DNA of 64,000 nt from an uncultured Roseibium sp. (GTDB lineage: Bacteria > Pseudomonadota > Alphaproteobacteria > Rhizobiales > Stappiaceae). The stretch spans positions 2,852,001-2,916,000 of the forward strand of contig NZ_OY780958.1 of assembly GCF_963675985.1 (NCBI RefSeq), in the 5' to 3' direction. A program made the translations under genes and the position numbers. Positions 49,839 to 58,466 of the stretch are shown one piece after another. The notes beneath the pieces are model-generated. The model searched no databases, was not told the DNA's origin, and saw only the letters and a list, made by a program, of their open reading frames with translations. Each line of letters begins with the position of its first letter. The first letter of the stretch is position 1.

Positions 49839-50571
49839 GGCGGCAATGGCATTCAACACGGCTCCCGCAGCGGATACAAAACTGGAACTCAAGGGTCTGT
49901 CGAGCGGCTACGGCGCCATCGACGTCCTGCAGGACGTTTCCTTCTCCATCCGCTCCGCCGAGATTTTCGCTCTCATGGGCAAGAACGGCATGGGCAAGAC
50001 GACCCTGCTCAAGACGATCCTGGGACTCCTGCCGGCGCGCCGCGGAAGTATTGAACTCGACGGTCGGCCTGTCACCGGCATCGGTCCGGCGCGTCTCATT
50101 GCCAGCGGTATCGGCTATGCACCTCAGGAACAGCCGCTTTTCCAGGATTTGAGCATTCGAGACAATCTGCGACTGGCGCTCAAGTCGGACCGGGCCATGA
50201 AGGACGGTTTCGAGCGCGCCTTTTCCTACTTCCCGTTTCTGGCAGAGCGGCGCAATCAGAAGGCCGGCACCCTGTCGGGCGGCGAACAGAAGATGTTCAT
50301 CCTTGCCCGGGCTTTGATGCTGCGGCCGAGCCTGCTCCTGATCGACGAAATCTCCGAAGGGCTGCAGCCGAGCGTCGTTCAACGCATCTCGGCTGCCTTA
50401 AAACAGGAGCGCGACCAACAAGGCACCACGATCCTGCTGGTGGAGCAGAACCTCGATTTTGCCCTTGGGCTCGCCGACCACTGGGCGGTTCTCAAACGCG
50501 GAAGCATCGATGACGCGGGGGAGATCGAGAAAGGCACGCGGGAGAGAATCCTTGACCATCTGAAGATTTAG
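49831..50571 (+). CDS. livF: LivF-type ABC transporter ATP-binding protein
   Basis: 246 aa from the ATG at 49831, with GGAGG five bases upstream and an 8-bp overlap with the fused gene. Walker A GKNGMGKTT (the GMGKT variant is typical for LivF/UrtE), Q-loop APQEQPLFQDLSIRDNLRLAL, signature TLSGGEQKMFILARALMLRPSLLLIDEISEGLQPS, H-loop LVEQNLDFAL. It forms a heterodimer with the LivG half of the fused protein. Last gene of the amide operon; a large inverted repeat (50567-50614) follows. Confidence 0.92.
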   Translation: MTEAAMAFNTAPAADTKLELKGLSSGYGAIDVLQDVSFSIRSAEIFALMGKNGMGKTTLLKTILGLLPARRGSIELDGRPVTGIGPARLIASGIGYAPQEQPLFQDLSIRDNLRLALKSDRAMKDGFERAFSYFPFLAERRNQKAGTLSGGEQKMFILARALMLRPSLLLIDEISEGLQPSVVQRISAALKQERDQQGTTILLVEQNLDFALGLADHWAVLKRGSIDDAGEIEKGTRERILDHLKI

Positions 50572-50614
50572 AGCGTCGGTCAGATATTTCAAAGTTATCG
50601 CCCGATGCTCTAAA
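50567..50614 (+). repeat. Inverted repeat containing the TTTAGAGCATCGG word, downstream of livF
   Basis: TTTAGAGCGTCGG (50567-50579) faces CCGATGCTCTAAA (50602-50614) across a 22-bp spacer. The same word occurs once more at 18721-18733. It overlaps the livF stop and could act as a terminator-like structure. The recurrence suggests a dispersed short palindromic element. Confidence 0.5.
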
Positions 50615-50645
50615 TTCCCGGACACTCTGATTCCGGGACCCACGC

Positions 50646-51440
50646 ATGTTTTTCTATCTTTCCAAGATCCTGTTTTTCCTGATCCGGCCGACGAATTTTC
50701 TGGTCATCCTTTTGGGGTGTGGTCTTCTTTTGAGGCTGACCCGATGGCGGCGGACCGGCATGACCGCGATCGTGGCCGCGTTTTTCGGGTTCGTTGTGCT
50801 CGGGTTCTCCCCTGCCGCCAATCTTTTGCTTCAGCCGCTTGAAGACCGTTTTCCCCGACCGGAGACCCTGCCCCGGGTCGACGGGATCATCGTTCTCGGC
50901 GGGGCGGTGGATACGGTGACGTCCGGGGCGCGGGGCGTGCCCGCGCTGACGACCTCGGCCGAACGGCTGACGACCGTCGCCGACCTCGTGCGAAAGCTCC
51001 CTGACGCGAAGATCATCCATACCGGCGGGCAAGGCCTCCTCGTGCCCGGCCAGACGACGGAATCGGCGGTGGCCGCCAGTCTCTTTGCCGATTTCGGGAT
51101 CGATCCGGAGCGGATCGTGCTGGAAGACAAGTCGCGGAACACCTGGGAAAACGCGGTCCTCACCCGGGAGCTGGTCAACCCCGACCCGGGCCAGACCTGG
51201 CTGCTGGTGACCTCCGCCTACCACATGCCGCGCGCCATCGGCGTGTTTCGCGAAGCCGGCTGGAGCGGGCTGACCGCATGGCCCGTCGATTACCGGACGC
51301 GAGGCCCGGAGGGTAAATATCTCGGCTTTGCCGGAGCGTCCGAAGGGCTGAAACGGTTCGATATCGCGTTCCGGGAATGGGTCGGGCTGGCGGCCTACCG
51401 GCTGACCGGTCGCAGTGCCGCGCTCTTCCCCGCACCCTGA
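50646..51440 (+). CDS. YdcF/ElyC/SanA family (DUF218) membrane protein
   Basis: 264 aa. Two N-terminal helices (ILFFLIRPTNFLVILLGCGLLLRL; AIVAAFFGFVVLGFSPAANLLL) precede the DUF218 domain at residues about 78-245: DGIIVLGGAVDT, AKIIHTGGQGLLVPGQTTESAVAASLFADFGIDPERIVLEDKSRNTWENAVLTREL, WLLVTSAYHMPRAIGVFREAGW. The SRNTxENA and TSAYHMPRA boxes are diagnostic. ElyC-type members act in envelope integrity and lipid-carrier metabolism, with the domain in the periplasm. Stand-alone gene. Confidence 0.9.
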   Translation: MFFYLSKILFFLIRPTNFLVILLGCGLLLRLTRWRRTGMTAIVAAFFGFVVLGFSPAANLLLQPLEDRFPRPETLPRVDGIIVLGGAVDTVTSGARGVPALTTSAERLTTVADLVRKLPDAKIIHTGGQGLLVPGQTTESAVAASLFADFGIDPERIVLEDKSRNTWENAVLTRELVNPDPGQTWLLVTSAYHMPRAIGVFREAGWSGLTAWPVDYRTRGPEGKYLGFAGASEGLKRFDIAFREWVGLAAYRLTGRSAALFPAP

Positions 51441-51455
51441 AGCGCCGCGCGCCGG

Positions 51456-51860
51456 TTACGGCGTTTCCGGCTGGTTGCGCATCCAGTCGGCGAGCTTGGC
51501 CATGTTGTCATAAAGCACGGCGCGGGCCTGGGCATCGCTGACCGTTTCCTCCAAGGCACCGCGCATGCACAGGAGCCAGGCGTCCCGCTCCTGTTCGCCG
51601 ATGGCGACACGCATGTGCCGCTGGCGCATCCGGGGATGGCCCTTCTCTGGCGTATAGAGCCTCGGTCCGCCGGTCCATTCGGTGAGATACCGCTTCAGAT
51701 CATTTCCGGTCGGGCCAAGATCGACAGGATGCAAGGCCCGGATACCCTTGGCCTCGTCCAGGCTATCCATGCGTTCGTAGAAGAGATCCACCAGCCGGTC
51801 GATTACCTCAGAACCGCCGATCCGGTCGAATAGAGTGTCTTTCTGCGTGGCGTTTTCCAC
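51456..51860 (-). CDS. Group II truncated haemoglobin
   Basis: 134 aa. Features of trHbO-like globins are LFDRIGGSEVIDRLVDLFYERM (helices A/B), a PVDLGPTGNDLKRYLTEWTGGPRLYTPEKGHPRMRQRHMRVAIGEQERDAWLLCM stretch with the proximal histidine in HPRMRQRHM, and Trp at G8 (DAWLLCM). These bind O2 or NO and aid redox or nitrosative stress protection. It is convergent with the YdcF gene, 15 bp between stops. Confidence 0.9.
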   Translation of the reverse strand: MENATQKDTLFDRIGGSEVIDRLVDLFYERMDSLDEAKGIRALHPVDLGPTGNDLKRYLTEWTGGPRLYTPEKGHPRMRQRHMRVAIGEQERDAWLLCMRGALEETVSDAQARAVLYDNMAKLADWMRNQPETP

Positions 51861-52082
51861 GTCATCTCCGCTGCTTCCGTTTCGATTGCGTGCCGCCCCG
51901 CCCTGGTAGCGGCGCGGCGACTATACCCCTGCGACCCGGAATTTTCACCGCTCTTCATTTGACTGGGTATTGGAGTGGCGCAAGTGCCGCACCTCGGTTC
52001 CTGTTGCCAGGGGATCATGCTAGAAAGTTCCAATCGGACGGACGCGAGCCGCGAGGCTCATTGCAGGGAGAGCTTTACGACA

Positions 52083-52919
52083 ATGAGCCAGACGACGACG
52101 CTTCCGGACGGGCGGACCGTGCATTGTGTGAATGCCTATGAAGTGGGATACGGCTGGCATGAAGTCGTCTCCGACGACCTCACGGAGCGCGGCCTGGACC
52201 TGCCCGCCGATGGCACTTACCTCGACGTCGGCGCAAATATCGGCCTGTTCTGCCTGCGCCTGCATGATCTGTGCCCGGACGGGCGGATCTTCGCTTTCGA
52301 ACCAATGCCCGCCGCCTTCGAGGCCCTGAAGGACAACGCCGCCGGCATGGGCGAGAACGTCAAGGCCAACCATCTGGCGCTCGGAGCCGCCCCCGGTCAG
52401 GCCAAATTCGATCACTATCCGGCGCTGTCGGCGCTTTCCACCGGCGATTCGGCCGTAGGCAAGACACTCGCCGACGGGCTGAAGAAACTTCTGTTCGGCC
52501 AGGGCGGTGCGAGCGCGGACATCCGTGCGGTTATCGACAGCACCGGCACCTATGAACGGCTCGGCGACGAGGAATTCATCGAACACCTGTTTCAAAGCGA
52601 AGAGGTGACCGCGGATGTCGATACGCTCGACAATGTGGTGGAGCGTTTTGGCCTCGACACCATCGATCTTTTGAAGATCGACACGGAAGGACAGGAGCGC
52701 GCGGTTCTGGACGGCATCAGTCCGGCCCTCTGGCCGCGCATCCGGCAACTCCTGGTGGAAGTACACCGGGGTCCGGAAGAACTGCAGGAAATCCGCGCCG
52801 AACTCGAGGAACATGGCTACAGCACCGTCGTCGAAGACCACCCGATGGCCCAGGGCGGCGCTCCAGTGTTCCACATTTACGCCCATCGGTCGGAGTCAGC
52901 CAAATATCACAGGTTGTAA
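52083..52919 (+). CDS. FkbM-family SAM-dependent methyltransferase
   Basis: 278 aa from the ATG at 52083; a longer frame from 51975 is less likely. SAM-binding motif I is TYLDVGANIGLFCLRLHDLCPDGRIFAFEPMPAAFEAL, an acidic post-I follows, and the FkbM signature is LDTIDLLKIDTEGQERAVLDGI. FkbM enzymes O-methylate sugars, lipids or polyketide hydroxyls. The gap to the first P450 gene is 187 bp in the same direction, so it may tailor the same small molecule, but this is uncertain. Confidence 0.85.
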   Translation: MSQTTTLPDGRTVHCVNAYEVGYGWHEVVSDDLTERGLDLPADGTYLDVGANIGLFCLRLHDLCPDGRIFAFEPMPAAFEALKDNAAGMGENVKANHLALGAAPGQAKFDHYPALSALSTGDSAVGKTLADGLKKLLFGQGGASADIRAVIDSTGTYERLGDEEFIEHLFQSEEVTADVDTLDNVVERFGLDTIDLLKIDTEGQERAVLDGISPALWPRIRQLLVEVHRGPEELQEIRAELEEHGYSTVVEDHPMAQGGAPVFHIYAHRSESAKYHRL

Positions 52920-53106
52920 TCCCACATTTTTAGGACGACCTGAAAAATTATCTGGATTCAGATGCCCTTGCGTCAGGTGTCGGGCTTGCGCCGTGGCCAC
53001 CCGGTGGGCAATATCAAATCCGACGTGTTCTGTATCGACGGCGCATACGAGCGGCAATGTGTCGTAAGCCGTTCTGTTTTTTTCAATTCGGCTCCGGAGC
53101 GCCTCT

Positions 53107-54393
53107 ATGCCCAGTACCCAGCAAGGAAACCAGGAAACCGCTCAAGCCAGAGGCCCCGCCCTGCCGCCGTCCTTCGACATCGACTGGTGGACGATGCTGA
53201 CGGATCCGGACTATCTGAAGAATCCCTATCCTGAGCTGAGCCGCATCCGCGACCTTGCGCCGATCCATTATGACGCCGTGTCGGGCATCTATTTCGTCAT
53301 GGGCCACAAGGAATTCGCCTCGATGGCCAAGACGGAGGCAATGGGGCGCGACACGCTCTACTGGGCCAATGGCTGGAACAGCCCGGAAAACCGGAAGAAC
53401 GACCCGGAAACCTACGAGTTGTTTGTCGATTTCCAGCCGCAGATGATCAATGCCAACCCGCCCGACCACCGGCGCATGCGCGGTGTCTATGACCGGGCGT
53501 TCCGGCCGAAGGACATGGCGCGATATCTGCCGATGATCAGGCAGGAATGCGACAAGCTTCTGGACACGCTGCCTGTAGGCGAACCGTTCGACTTCATGGC
53601 CGCCTTCGGCAACCCGCTGCCGCATCGTATTTCGCTCAAGCTGTTCGAAATTCCCGAAGACATGGAAGAAACCATTGCCGGCTGGATTTCCGACCTGAGC
53701 TGGCTCGGCAATATCGTCATGACGCCGGAGCAAAAGCGCAACGTCAAAAAGTCCAACCACGAATTCAAGGAATACGTGCGCGGGCATTTGGACAGGCTGC
53801 GGAAGAACCCCGGCGACGGCCTGATCAGCCTGGCGCTGGCCGCCGCCGAGAACGGTACCATGGACGAGGAGGAGACCCTCAACAACGTGGTGATGCTGAT
53901 TGCAGGCAGCAAGACGACGCTGACGCTGCTCGGCAATGGTCTGGTGACCCTTTTGAAGAACCCCGCGGAATTTGAAAAGCTGCGCGCCGACCGCAGCCTG
54001 ATGCCGCGCGCCATCGAGGAAATGCTGCGTTACGAGCCGGGCAGCAGCATCATTCCGCGTGCGGGCGTCGAGGATTTCCAGCTGGGTGACGTTCTGATTC
54101 CGGCCGGCGCGCTTGCCATCGGCCTGGTCGGTTCGATCAACCGCGATCCGGCCCGGTTCGAGGACCCGAACAAGTTCGACATTACCCGGAAACCAAACCA
54201 TCACTCGTCCTTCGGCGGTGGAGCGCATATCTGCATCGGCAAGGCCCTGGCCCGCATGACGACCGAAGTCGCCTTCAACGCCATGATGGACCGGTTCGGC
54301 AAGATCGAACTGGCCGGAGAGGCCGAATGGTGGACGGACCGGAGCGATCAGCGGGGCTTGTGGTCCCTGCCCCTGAAGCTGACGGCGGCCTGA
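53107..54393 (+). CDS. Cytochrome P450 (tandem paralogue 1 of 3)
   Basis: 428 aa. Haem-binding loop SFGGGAHICIGKALARM with the cysteine ligand, ExxR as IEEMLRYEP, and the I-helix MLIAGSKTTLTLLGNG. In the I-helix the usual acidic residue before Thr is Lys (AGSKTT). The N-terminus FDIDWWTMLTDPDYLKNPYPELSRIRDLAPIHYD is shared with the next two genes. It is a soluble bacterial class I P450, so it needs ferredoxin and ferredoxin reductase, neither of which is adjacent. It opens a three-P450 run with gaps of 29 bp and a 4-bp overlap. Confidence 0.93.
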   Translation: MPSTQQGNQETAQARGPALPPSFDIDWWTMLTDPDYLKNPYPELSRIRDLAPIHYDAVSGIYFVMGHKEFASMAKTEAMGRDTLYWANGWNSPENRKNDPETYELFVDFQPQMINANPPDHRRMRGVYDRAFRPKDMARYLPMIRQECDKLLDTLPVGEPFDFMAAFGNPLPHRISLKLFEIPEDMEETIAGWISDLSWLGNIVMTPEQKRNVKKSNHEFKEYVRGHLDRLRKNPGDGLISLALAAAENGTMDEEETLNNVVMLIAGSKTTLTLLGNGLVTLLKNPAEFEKLRADRSLMPRAIEEMLRYEPGSSIIPRAGVEDFQLGDVLIPAGALAIGLVGSINRDPARFEDPNKFDITRKPNHHSSFGGGAHICIGKALARMTTEVAFNAMMDRFGKIELAGEAEWWTDRSDQRGLWSLPLKLTAA

Positions 54394-54422
54394 GGGAGAG
54401 CCGGAAAAAGAGGTAATCCGCG

Positions 54423-55685
54423 ATGGCTGAGCATCGTTTCGAGCAACCCGGCCCGGACGGCCCGGAGATCGACTGGTGGACGATGCTGACCGATCCGGAA
54501 TACCTCAAAAGCCCCTATGCGGACCTGAAGCGGATCCGGGAACAAAAACCGGTCCATCAGGATCCGGTGACAGGCGTCTATTTCGTGCTCGGCTACAATG
54601 AATTCCGCCAGATGGCCACCGCACCCGAAATGGGTCGCGATACAAGGCTCTGGACCAATGGCTGGAACCGGGAAGAGGTCAGGCAGAACGACCCTTTGAC
54701 CTATAATCTGTTCAGCGAATTCCAGCCGCAGATGACCAATGCGAATGCGCCGGATCACCGGCGCCAGCGCGGCGTCTACGAGAAGGCCTACCGTGCGTCG
54801 GATCTGCAGTCGCTCCTGCCGATGATCGAGGACGAATGCGCACAATTGCTGGACGCGCTGCCGCTGGACGAGCCGGTCGATTTCATGGACGGGTTCGCCA
54901 ATCCGCTGTCTCGATCTCTCGCTCGCATTGCCTTTCAGATTCCGGCGGATATGGAGGATCAAGTCGCGCGGTGGATCGCGGCGCTCGGTCTGATCGGCAA
55001 CATCATCATGTCGCCGGAGCAGAAACAGAATGCTCAGACGGCGTTGCGCGACTTCAAGGCCTATCTGAGAGACCGATTGGCATCCGGCATCGATACGCCG
55101 GGCGAAGGCTTTGTCGGCCTGGCGATTGCCGCTTTCGCTGACGGCACCATGGATGAGGATGAAACCCTGAACAACCTCATCACGCTAATCGCCGGTGGAA
55201 CGGCAACGGCCACACTCCTCGGCAACGGGCTGCTGACCCTGTTGAGACATCCGGACCAGTTCGCCCGATTGAGGGCAGACCGGGACCTTCTCGACCCGGC
55301 GATCGAAGAGATGCTGCGTTTTGAACCGGGCTGCAGCTTCATCCTCCGCGTCGCCATCAAGGATTTCCAATGCGGGGAGGTCAATATCCCCGCAGGTTCG
55401 CTTGCGATTGGCCTGATGGGAGCGACCAACCGCGATCCGGAGCGTTTCGCGAACCCGGATGTGTTTGACATCGAACGGCAACCCAATCCTCACAACGTCT
55501 TCGGTGCCGGGGCGCATATCTGTCTCGGCAAAGCACAAGTCCGCCTGACGGCCAGGGCCGCCTTCACCGCCCTAATGGACCGATATGATCACATCGAACT
55601 CGCCGGCGATCCGGTCTGGTGGGGACACCGCAGCGATCAGCACGGCCTCCACACATTACCCCTGCGGCTGGGAAACGGGACATGA
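54423..55685 (+). CDS. Cytochrome P450 (tandem paralogue 2 of 3) with atypical I-helix
   Basis: 420 aa. Haem loop VFGAGAHICLGKAQVRL, ExxR as IEEMLRFEP. The I-helix reads ITLIAGGTATATLLGNG: the acid-alcohol pair that normally delivers protons to bound oxygen (E/D-T) is replaced by Thr-Ala. The N-terminal IDWWTMLTDPEYLKSPYADLKRIREQKPVHQD is shared with its neighbours. The stop overlaps the next start (ATGA). It could use hydrogen peroxide, a substrate hydroxyl for proton delivery, or an unusual reaction. It could also be catalytically impaired. Confidence 0.92.
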   Translation: MAEHRFEQPGPDGPEIDWWTMLTDPEYLKSPYADLKRIREQKPVHQDPVTGVYFVLGYNEFRQMATAPEMGRDTRLWTNGWNREEVRQNDPLTYNLFSEFQPQMTNANAPDHRRQRGVYEKAYRASDLQSLLPMIEDECAQLLDALPLDEPVDFMDGFANPLSRSLARIAFQIPADMEDQVARWIAALGLIGNIIMSPEQKQNAQTALRDFKAYLRDRLASGIDTPGEGFVGLAIAAFADGTMDEDETLNNLITLIAGGTATATLLGNGLLTLLRHPDQFARLRADRDLLDPAIEEMLRFEPGCSFILRVAIKDFQCGEVNIPAGSLAIGLMGATNRDPERFANPDVFDIERQPNPHNVFGAGAHICLGKAQVRLTARAAFTALMDRYDHIELAGDPVWWGHRSDQHGLHTLPLRLGNGT

Positions 55686-56917
55686 ACACAGCGACATCTG
55701 CGGACATCGATTGGTGGACCATGCTCACCGATCCGGACTATCTCACCAATCCCCATCCGCATCTGAAGCGGATCCGCGAGATTGCGCCGATCCATCTGGA
55801 CCCGGCGTCCGGCATCTATTTCGTTCTCGGTCATGACGCGTTCAACGCCATGGTCCGCGCCTCGGAGATGGGGCGCGACACGCGGCTTTGGACCGACGGC
55901 TGGAGCCGGCCGGAAAGCAAGGACCGGGATCCGCTGAGCTATGAACTGTTCAGCGAGTTCCAGCGCCAGATGGTCAACTCCAACCCGCCGGATCACCGGC
56001 GCATGCGGGATGTCTATGAAAAGGCGTTCCGCCCGGCCGAGATCCCGCCCCTGCTTCCCATGATTGAGCGCGAATGCGCGCAGCTGCTCGATGCACTGCC
56101 CGTCGGTGAACCGGTCGATTTCATGACCGGCTTCGCCAATCACCTGCCGCTGCGCGTGTCCCGGAACCTGTTCGATATTCCGGCCGAGATGGACGCAGAG
56201 ATGGCCAAGTGGAACCAGGCGCTGATCAAGATCGGGGACATCATGATGACCCAGGATCAGAAGCAGGAGGCTCTGGACTCTCTACGCGCCTACAAGGCCT
56301 ATCTGCGCGGCCACCTGGCCGACCGTCGGAACCATCCCGGAAACGGCTTCGTCGATGCCACGCTGGAAGCGCTGGACAACGGCACGATGGATGAGGACGA
56401 GACCCTGAACAACATGAAGGGTCTGATCTCCGGCAATGAAACGACGGTCAACGTCCTCGGCAACGGATTGCTGTCGATGCTTCGGAATCCGGATCAGTTC
56501 GACAAGCTGCGCTCCGAGCCCGAATACATGCGCACGGCCATCGAGGAGATGCTGCGCTTCGAGCCGAGCATCAACTTCATTCTTCGGGTCGCCATCGAGG
56601 ATTTCAAATACGGCGATATGGTCATTCCCGCCGGCTCGCTGGCGCTCGGCCTGATCGGCGCGATCAATCGGGACCCGGCGCGGTTCGACGATGCGGATGC
56701 GTTCGACATCACCCGCCGGCCCAATGCCCAGTATATCTTCGGTGGCGGGCCTCATGTCTGCATCGGAGCGCCGCTGGCGCGGCTCGAAGTCCAGGCAGCT
56801 TTCACAGCCCTCCTGGACCGGTTTTCCCGGATCGAACTTGCCGGCGAGCCCATCTGGTGGACGGACCGCACCAATCAGCGCGGCCTCCAGTCCCTGCCCG
56901 TCCGGCTCATCCAATAG
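55682..56917 (+). CDS. Cytochrome P450 (tandem paralogue 3 of 3)
   Basis: 411 aa from the ATG at 55682, overlapping the previous stop by 4 bp. Haem loop IFGGGPHVCIGAPLARLE, ExxR as IEEMLRFEP, and a canonical I-helix with acid-threonine pair (GLISGNETTVNVLGNG). The N-terminus SADIDWWTMLTDPDYLTNPHPHLKRIREIAPIHLD is almost the same as in the other two. It is the most conventional of the three and the last of the run. Redox partners must be encoded elsewhere. Confidence 0.94.
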   Translation: MNTATSADIDWWTMLTDPDYLTNPHPHLKRIREIAPIHLDPASGIYFVLGHDAFNAMVRASEMGRDTRLWTDGWSRPESKDRDPLSYELFSEFQRQMVNSNPPDHRRMRDVYEKAFRPAEIPPLLPMIERECAQLLDALPVGEPVDFMTGFANHLPLRVSRNLFDIPAEMDAEMAKWNQALIKIGDIMMTQDQKQEALDSLRAYKAYLRGHLADRRNHPGNGFVDATLEALDNGTMDEDETLNNMKGLISGNETTVNVLGNGLLSMLRNPDQFDKLRSEPEYMRTAIEEMLRFEPSINFILRVAIEDFKYGDMVIPAGSLALGLIGAINRDPARFDDADAFDITRRPNAQYIFGGGPHVCIGAPLARLEVQAAFTALLDRFSRIELAGEPIWWTDRTNQRGLQSLPVRLIQ

Positions 56918-57175
56918 CGCTTTTTATCGTCGCAATGCCGCCGCCTTGCGCACCCGCGCCTCGGCGATCGCAGGCGCGACGTTGCACGGTGGGGTTTGTT
57001 CGGCCTCGGCGCGTTTCAACAGTTACACTCTTCTGAATGGCGGCGACTGCACGTGACCTTTCAGCGGCCGGGGCCTTTCTCTTCGAAGCCAGGGTGGGCA
57101 GCCGAATGTGAAGCCTGGAGCCTTTCCGTCTCGTTGTGGCCACTTTCAGGAATCAGAAACTATCAGGAGACCGAA

Positions 57176-57271
57176 ATGATGGGTTTCGGGCTCGGCGGCA
57201 TCTGGATGCTGCGTCTGATCATACTCGTCGTGCCGGCGGTTCTGGCACCGGTTAAATACCTGAGCAAATAG
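57176..57271 (+). CDS. 31-residue putative membrane peptide
   Basis: ATG at 57176 preceded by AGGAG at a 6-nt spacing. The product MMGFGLGGIWMLRLIILVVPAVLAPVKYLSK is a single hydrophobic helix with a basic end. It lies 9 bp before the DUF302 gene and is probably cotranscribed. The excellent ribosome site and composition support translation; function unknown. Confidence 0.6.
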   Translation: MMGFGLGGIWMLRLIILVVPAVLAPVKYLSK

Positions 57272-57280
57272 AGGCTGAAG

Positions 57281-57667
57281 ATGAGCTACACCTACAACCG
57301 CACTCTTTCCGGTGTGAGTTTCGAGGACGCCGACAAGAGGGTCCGTGCCGCACTGGCCGAAAACGGCTTCGGCGTGCTGACGGAGATCGACGTCAAGGCG
57401 ACCATGAAGAAGAAGCTCGACGTGGATATGGAACACTACCTCATCCTCGGCGCCTGCAATCCAATGATGGCCCACAAGGCGATCGAAATGGAACCGCGGG
57501 TCGGCGCCATGCTGCCGTGCAACGTGATCCTGCGCTCGGTCGACGACGGCGTGGAAGTCAGCGCCATCGATCCGGAAGCCTCCATGGCGGCGATCGACAA
57601 TGCGGAACTCAAGGCGGTTGCGACCCAGGTTCGCGACATGCTCAAGGCAGCGGTGGACGCTGCCTGA
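57281..57667 (+). CDS. DUF302-domain protein
   Basis: 128 aa, the whole length of the domain: TLSGVSFEDADKRVRAALAENGFGVLTEIDVKATMKKKLDVDMEHYLILGACNPMMAHKAIEMEPRVGAMLPCNVILRSVDDGVEVSAIDP. The GACNPxxAxxAxxxEPxxGxxLPCNVxV pattern with two cysteines is diagnostic. The domain forms dimers, is frequent in bacteria and archaea, and is often linked to redox or heavy-metal and sulfur contexts. No catalytic role is established. Preceded by a small membrane-peptide gene. Confidence 0.9.
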   Translation: MSYTYNRTLSGVSFEDADKRVRAALAENGFGVLTEIDVKATMKKKLDVDMEHYLILGACNPMMAHKAIEMEPRVGAMLPCNVILRSVDDGVEVSAIDPEASMAAIDNAELKAVATQVRDMLKAAVDAA

Positions 57668-57779
57668 CGCATCTGGGCAACCAGCACGCTCATCCAGCCG
57701 CACCTTGCATATTCCGGTTTTTCGACTCGCCGAGCTGTGCGAAGATTCCTAGAGATCTTGGATATGCAGGAGCGACCGG

Positions 57780-58283
57780 ATGAGCGCGCAGGATCAGACA
57801 CTTGGCCGCCGGATCAGGCGGCTTCCCGGACACTTGCTGCTCGCCCTCGTCAATGCGACTGCGATCCTGGTGATTGTTGCCGCAGTTCTGGCAATCATCG
57901 CATTCAACCGGTTCGAAACCGCGGGTGCAAATCTCGCTGCAGACCTGACCGCGAAGGCTGTCGGCCAGCTCGGCGTGACACCGGAATCATTGAGATCGAA
58001 GCTCGCTTCTCTTGAAGAGCAGATGGAGGCCCTCAAGGCCGGTCTCGCCCAGGCAAGGCAGAATGACGACGGCCCGCTGCGGGTGCAGATCGCGAAACTC
58101 GACGAGACACTGACGGATTTGAAGGCCGCCGTCGTCAAACTCGGCGACGCCCAGCCGGCGGTTGCCGACGCCGCCATCAAGCAGATCGGCGCAACGGTGA
58201 CGGACATGCTGCTTCAACTCCGGAACTGCCGGTCACTGGAAGCGGACATGTCCGCTCGAGCCATGGATTTACAGGCGGGCTGA
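57780..58283 (+). CDS. Membrane-anchored coiled-coil protein, unknown function
   Basis: 167 aa. One membrane helix (LLLALVNATAILVIVAAVLAIIAF, residues about 19-42) follows a basic N-terminus, so the rest is periplasmic or peripheral. A heptad-rich region (LRSKLASLEEQMEALKAGLAQARQ and VQIAKLDETLTDLKAAVVKLGD) predicts a coiled coil. A single cysteine (NCRSLE) is near the C-terminus. AGGAG precedes the ATG. No family recognised. Confidence 0.65.
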   Translation: MSAQDQTLGRRIRRLPGHLLLALVNATAILVIVAAVLAIIAFNRFETAGANLAADLTAKAVGQLGVTPESLRSKLASLEEQMEALKAGLAQARQNDDGPLRVQIAKLDETLTDLKAAVVKLGDAQPAVADAAIKQIGATVTDMLLQLRNCRSLEADMSARAMDLQAG

Positions 58284-58466
58284 CCTGCGGTGCCTACCAA
58301 CACGCAGACACTGACCGAAGTTTCCGCAGAACAAAAAGCTGGCGGCGAACCGATTTGTCTTTTTGATGACTTTTCTTCCGGTCTCCGGTTTGCTTTGCTT
58401 GGCACCCAAAGCGGATTCCGGCGAATGATTTCTCCGTGAGATCCGGCCGGGTCGGGAGGACTTAAT

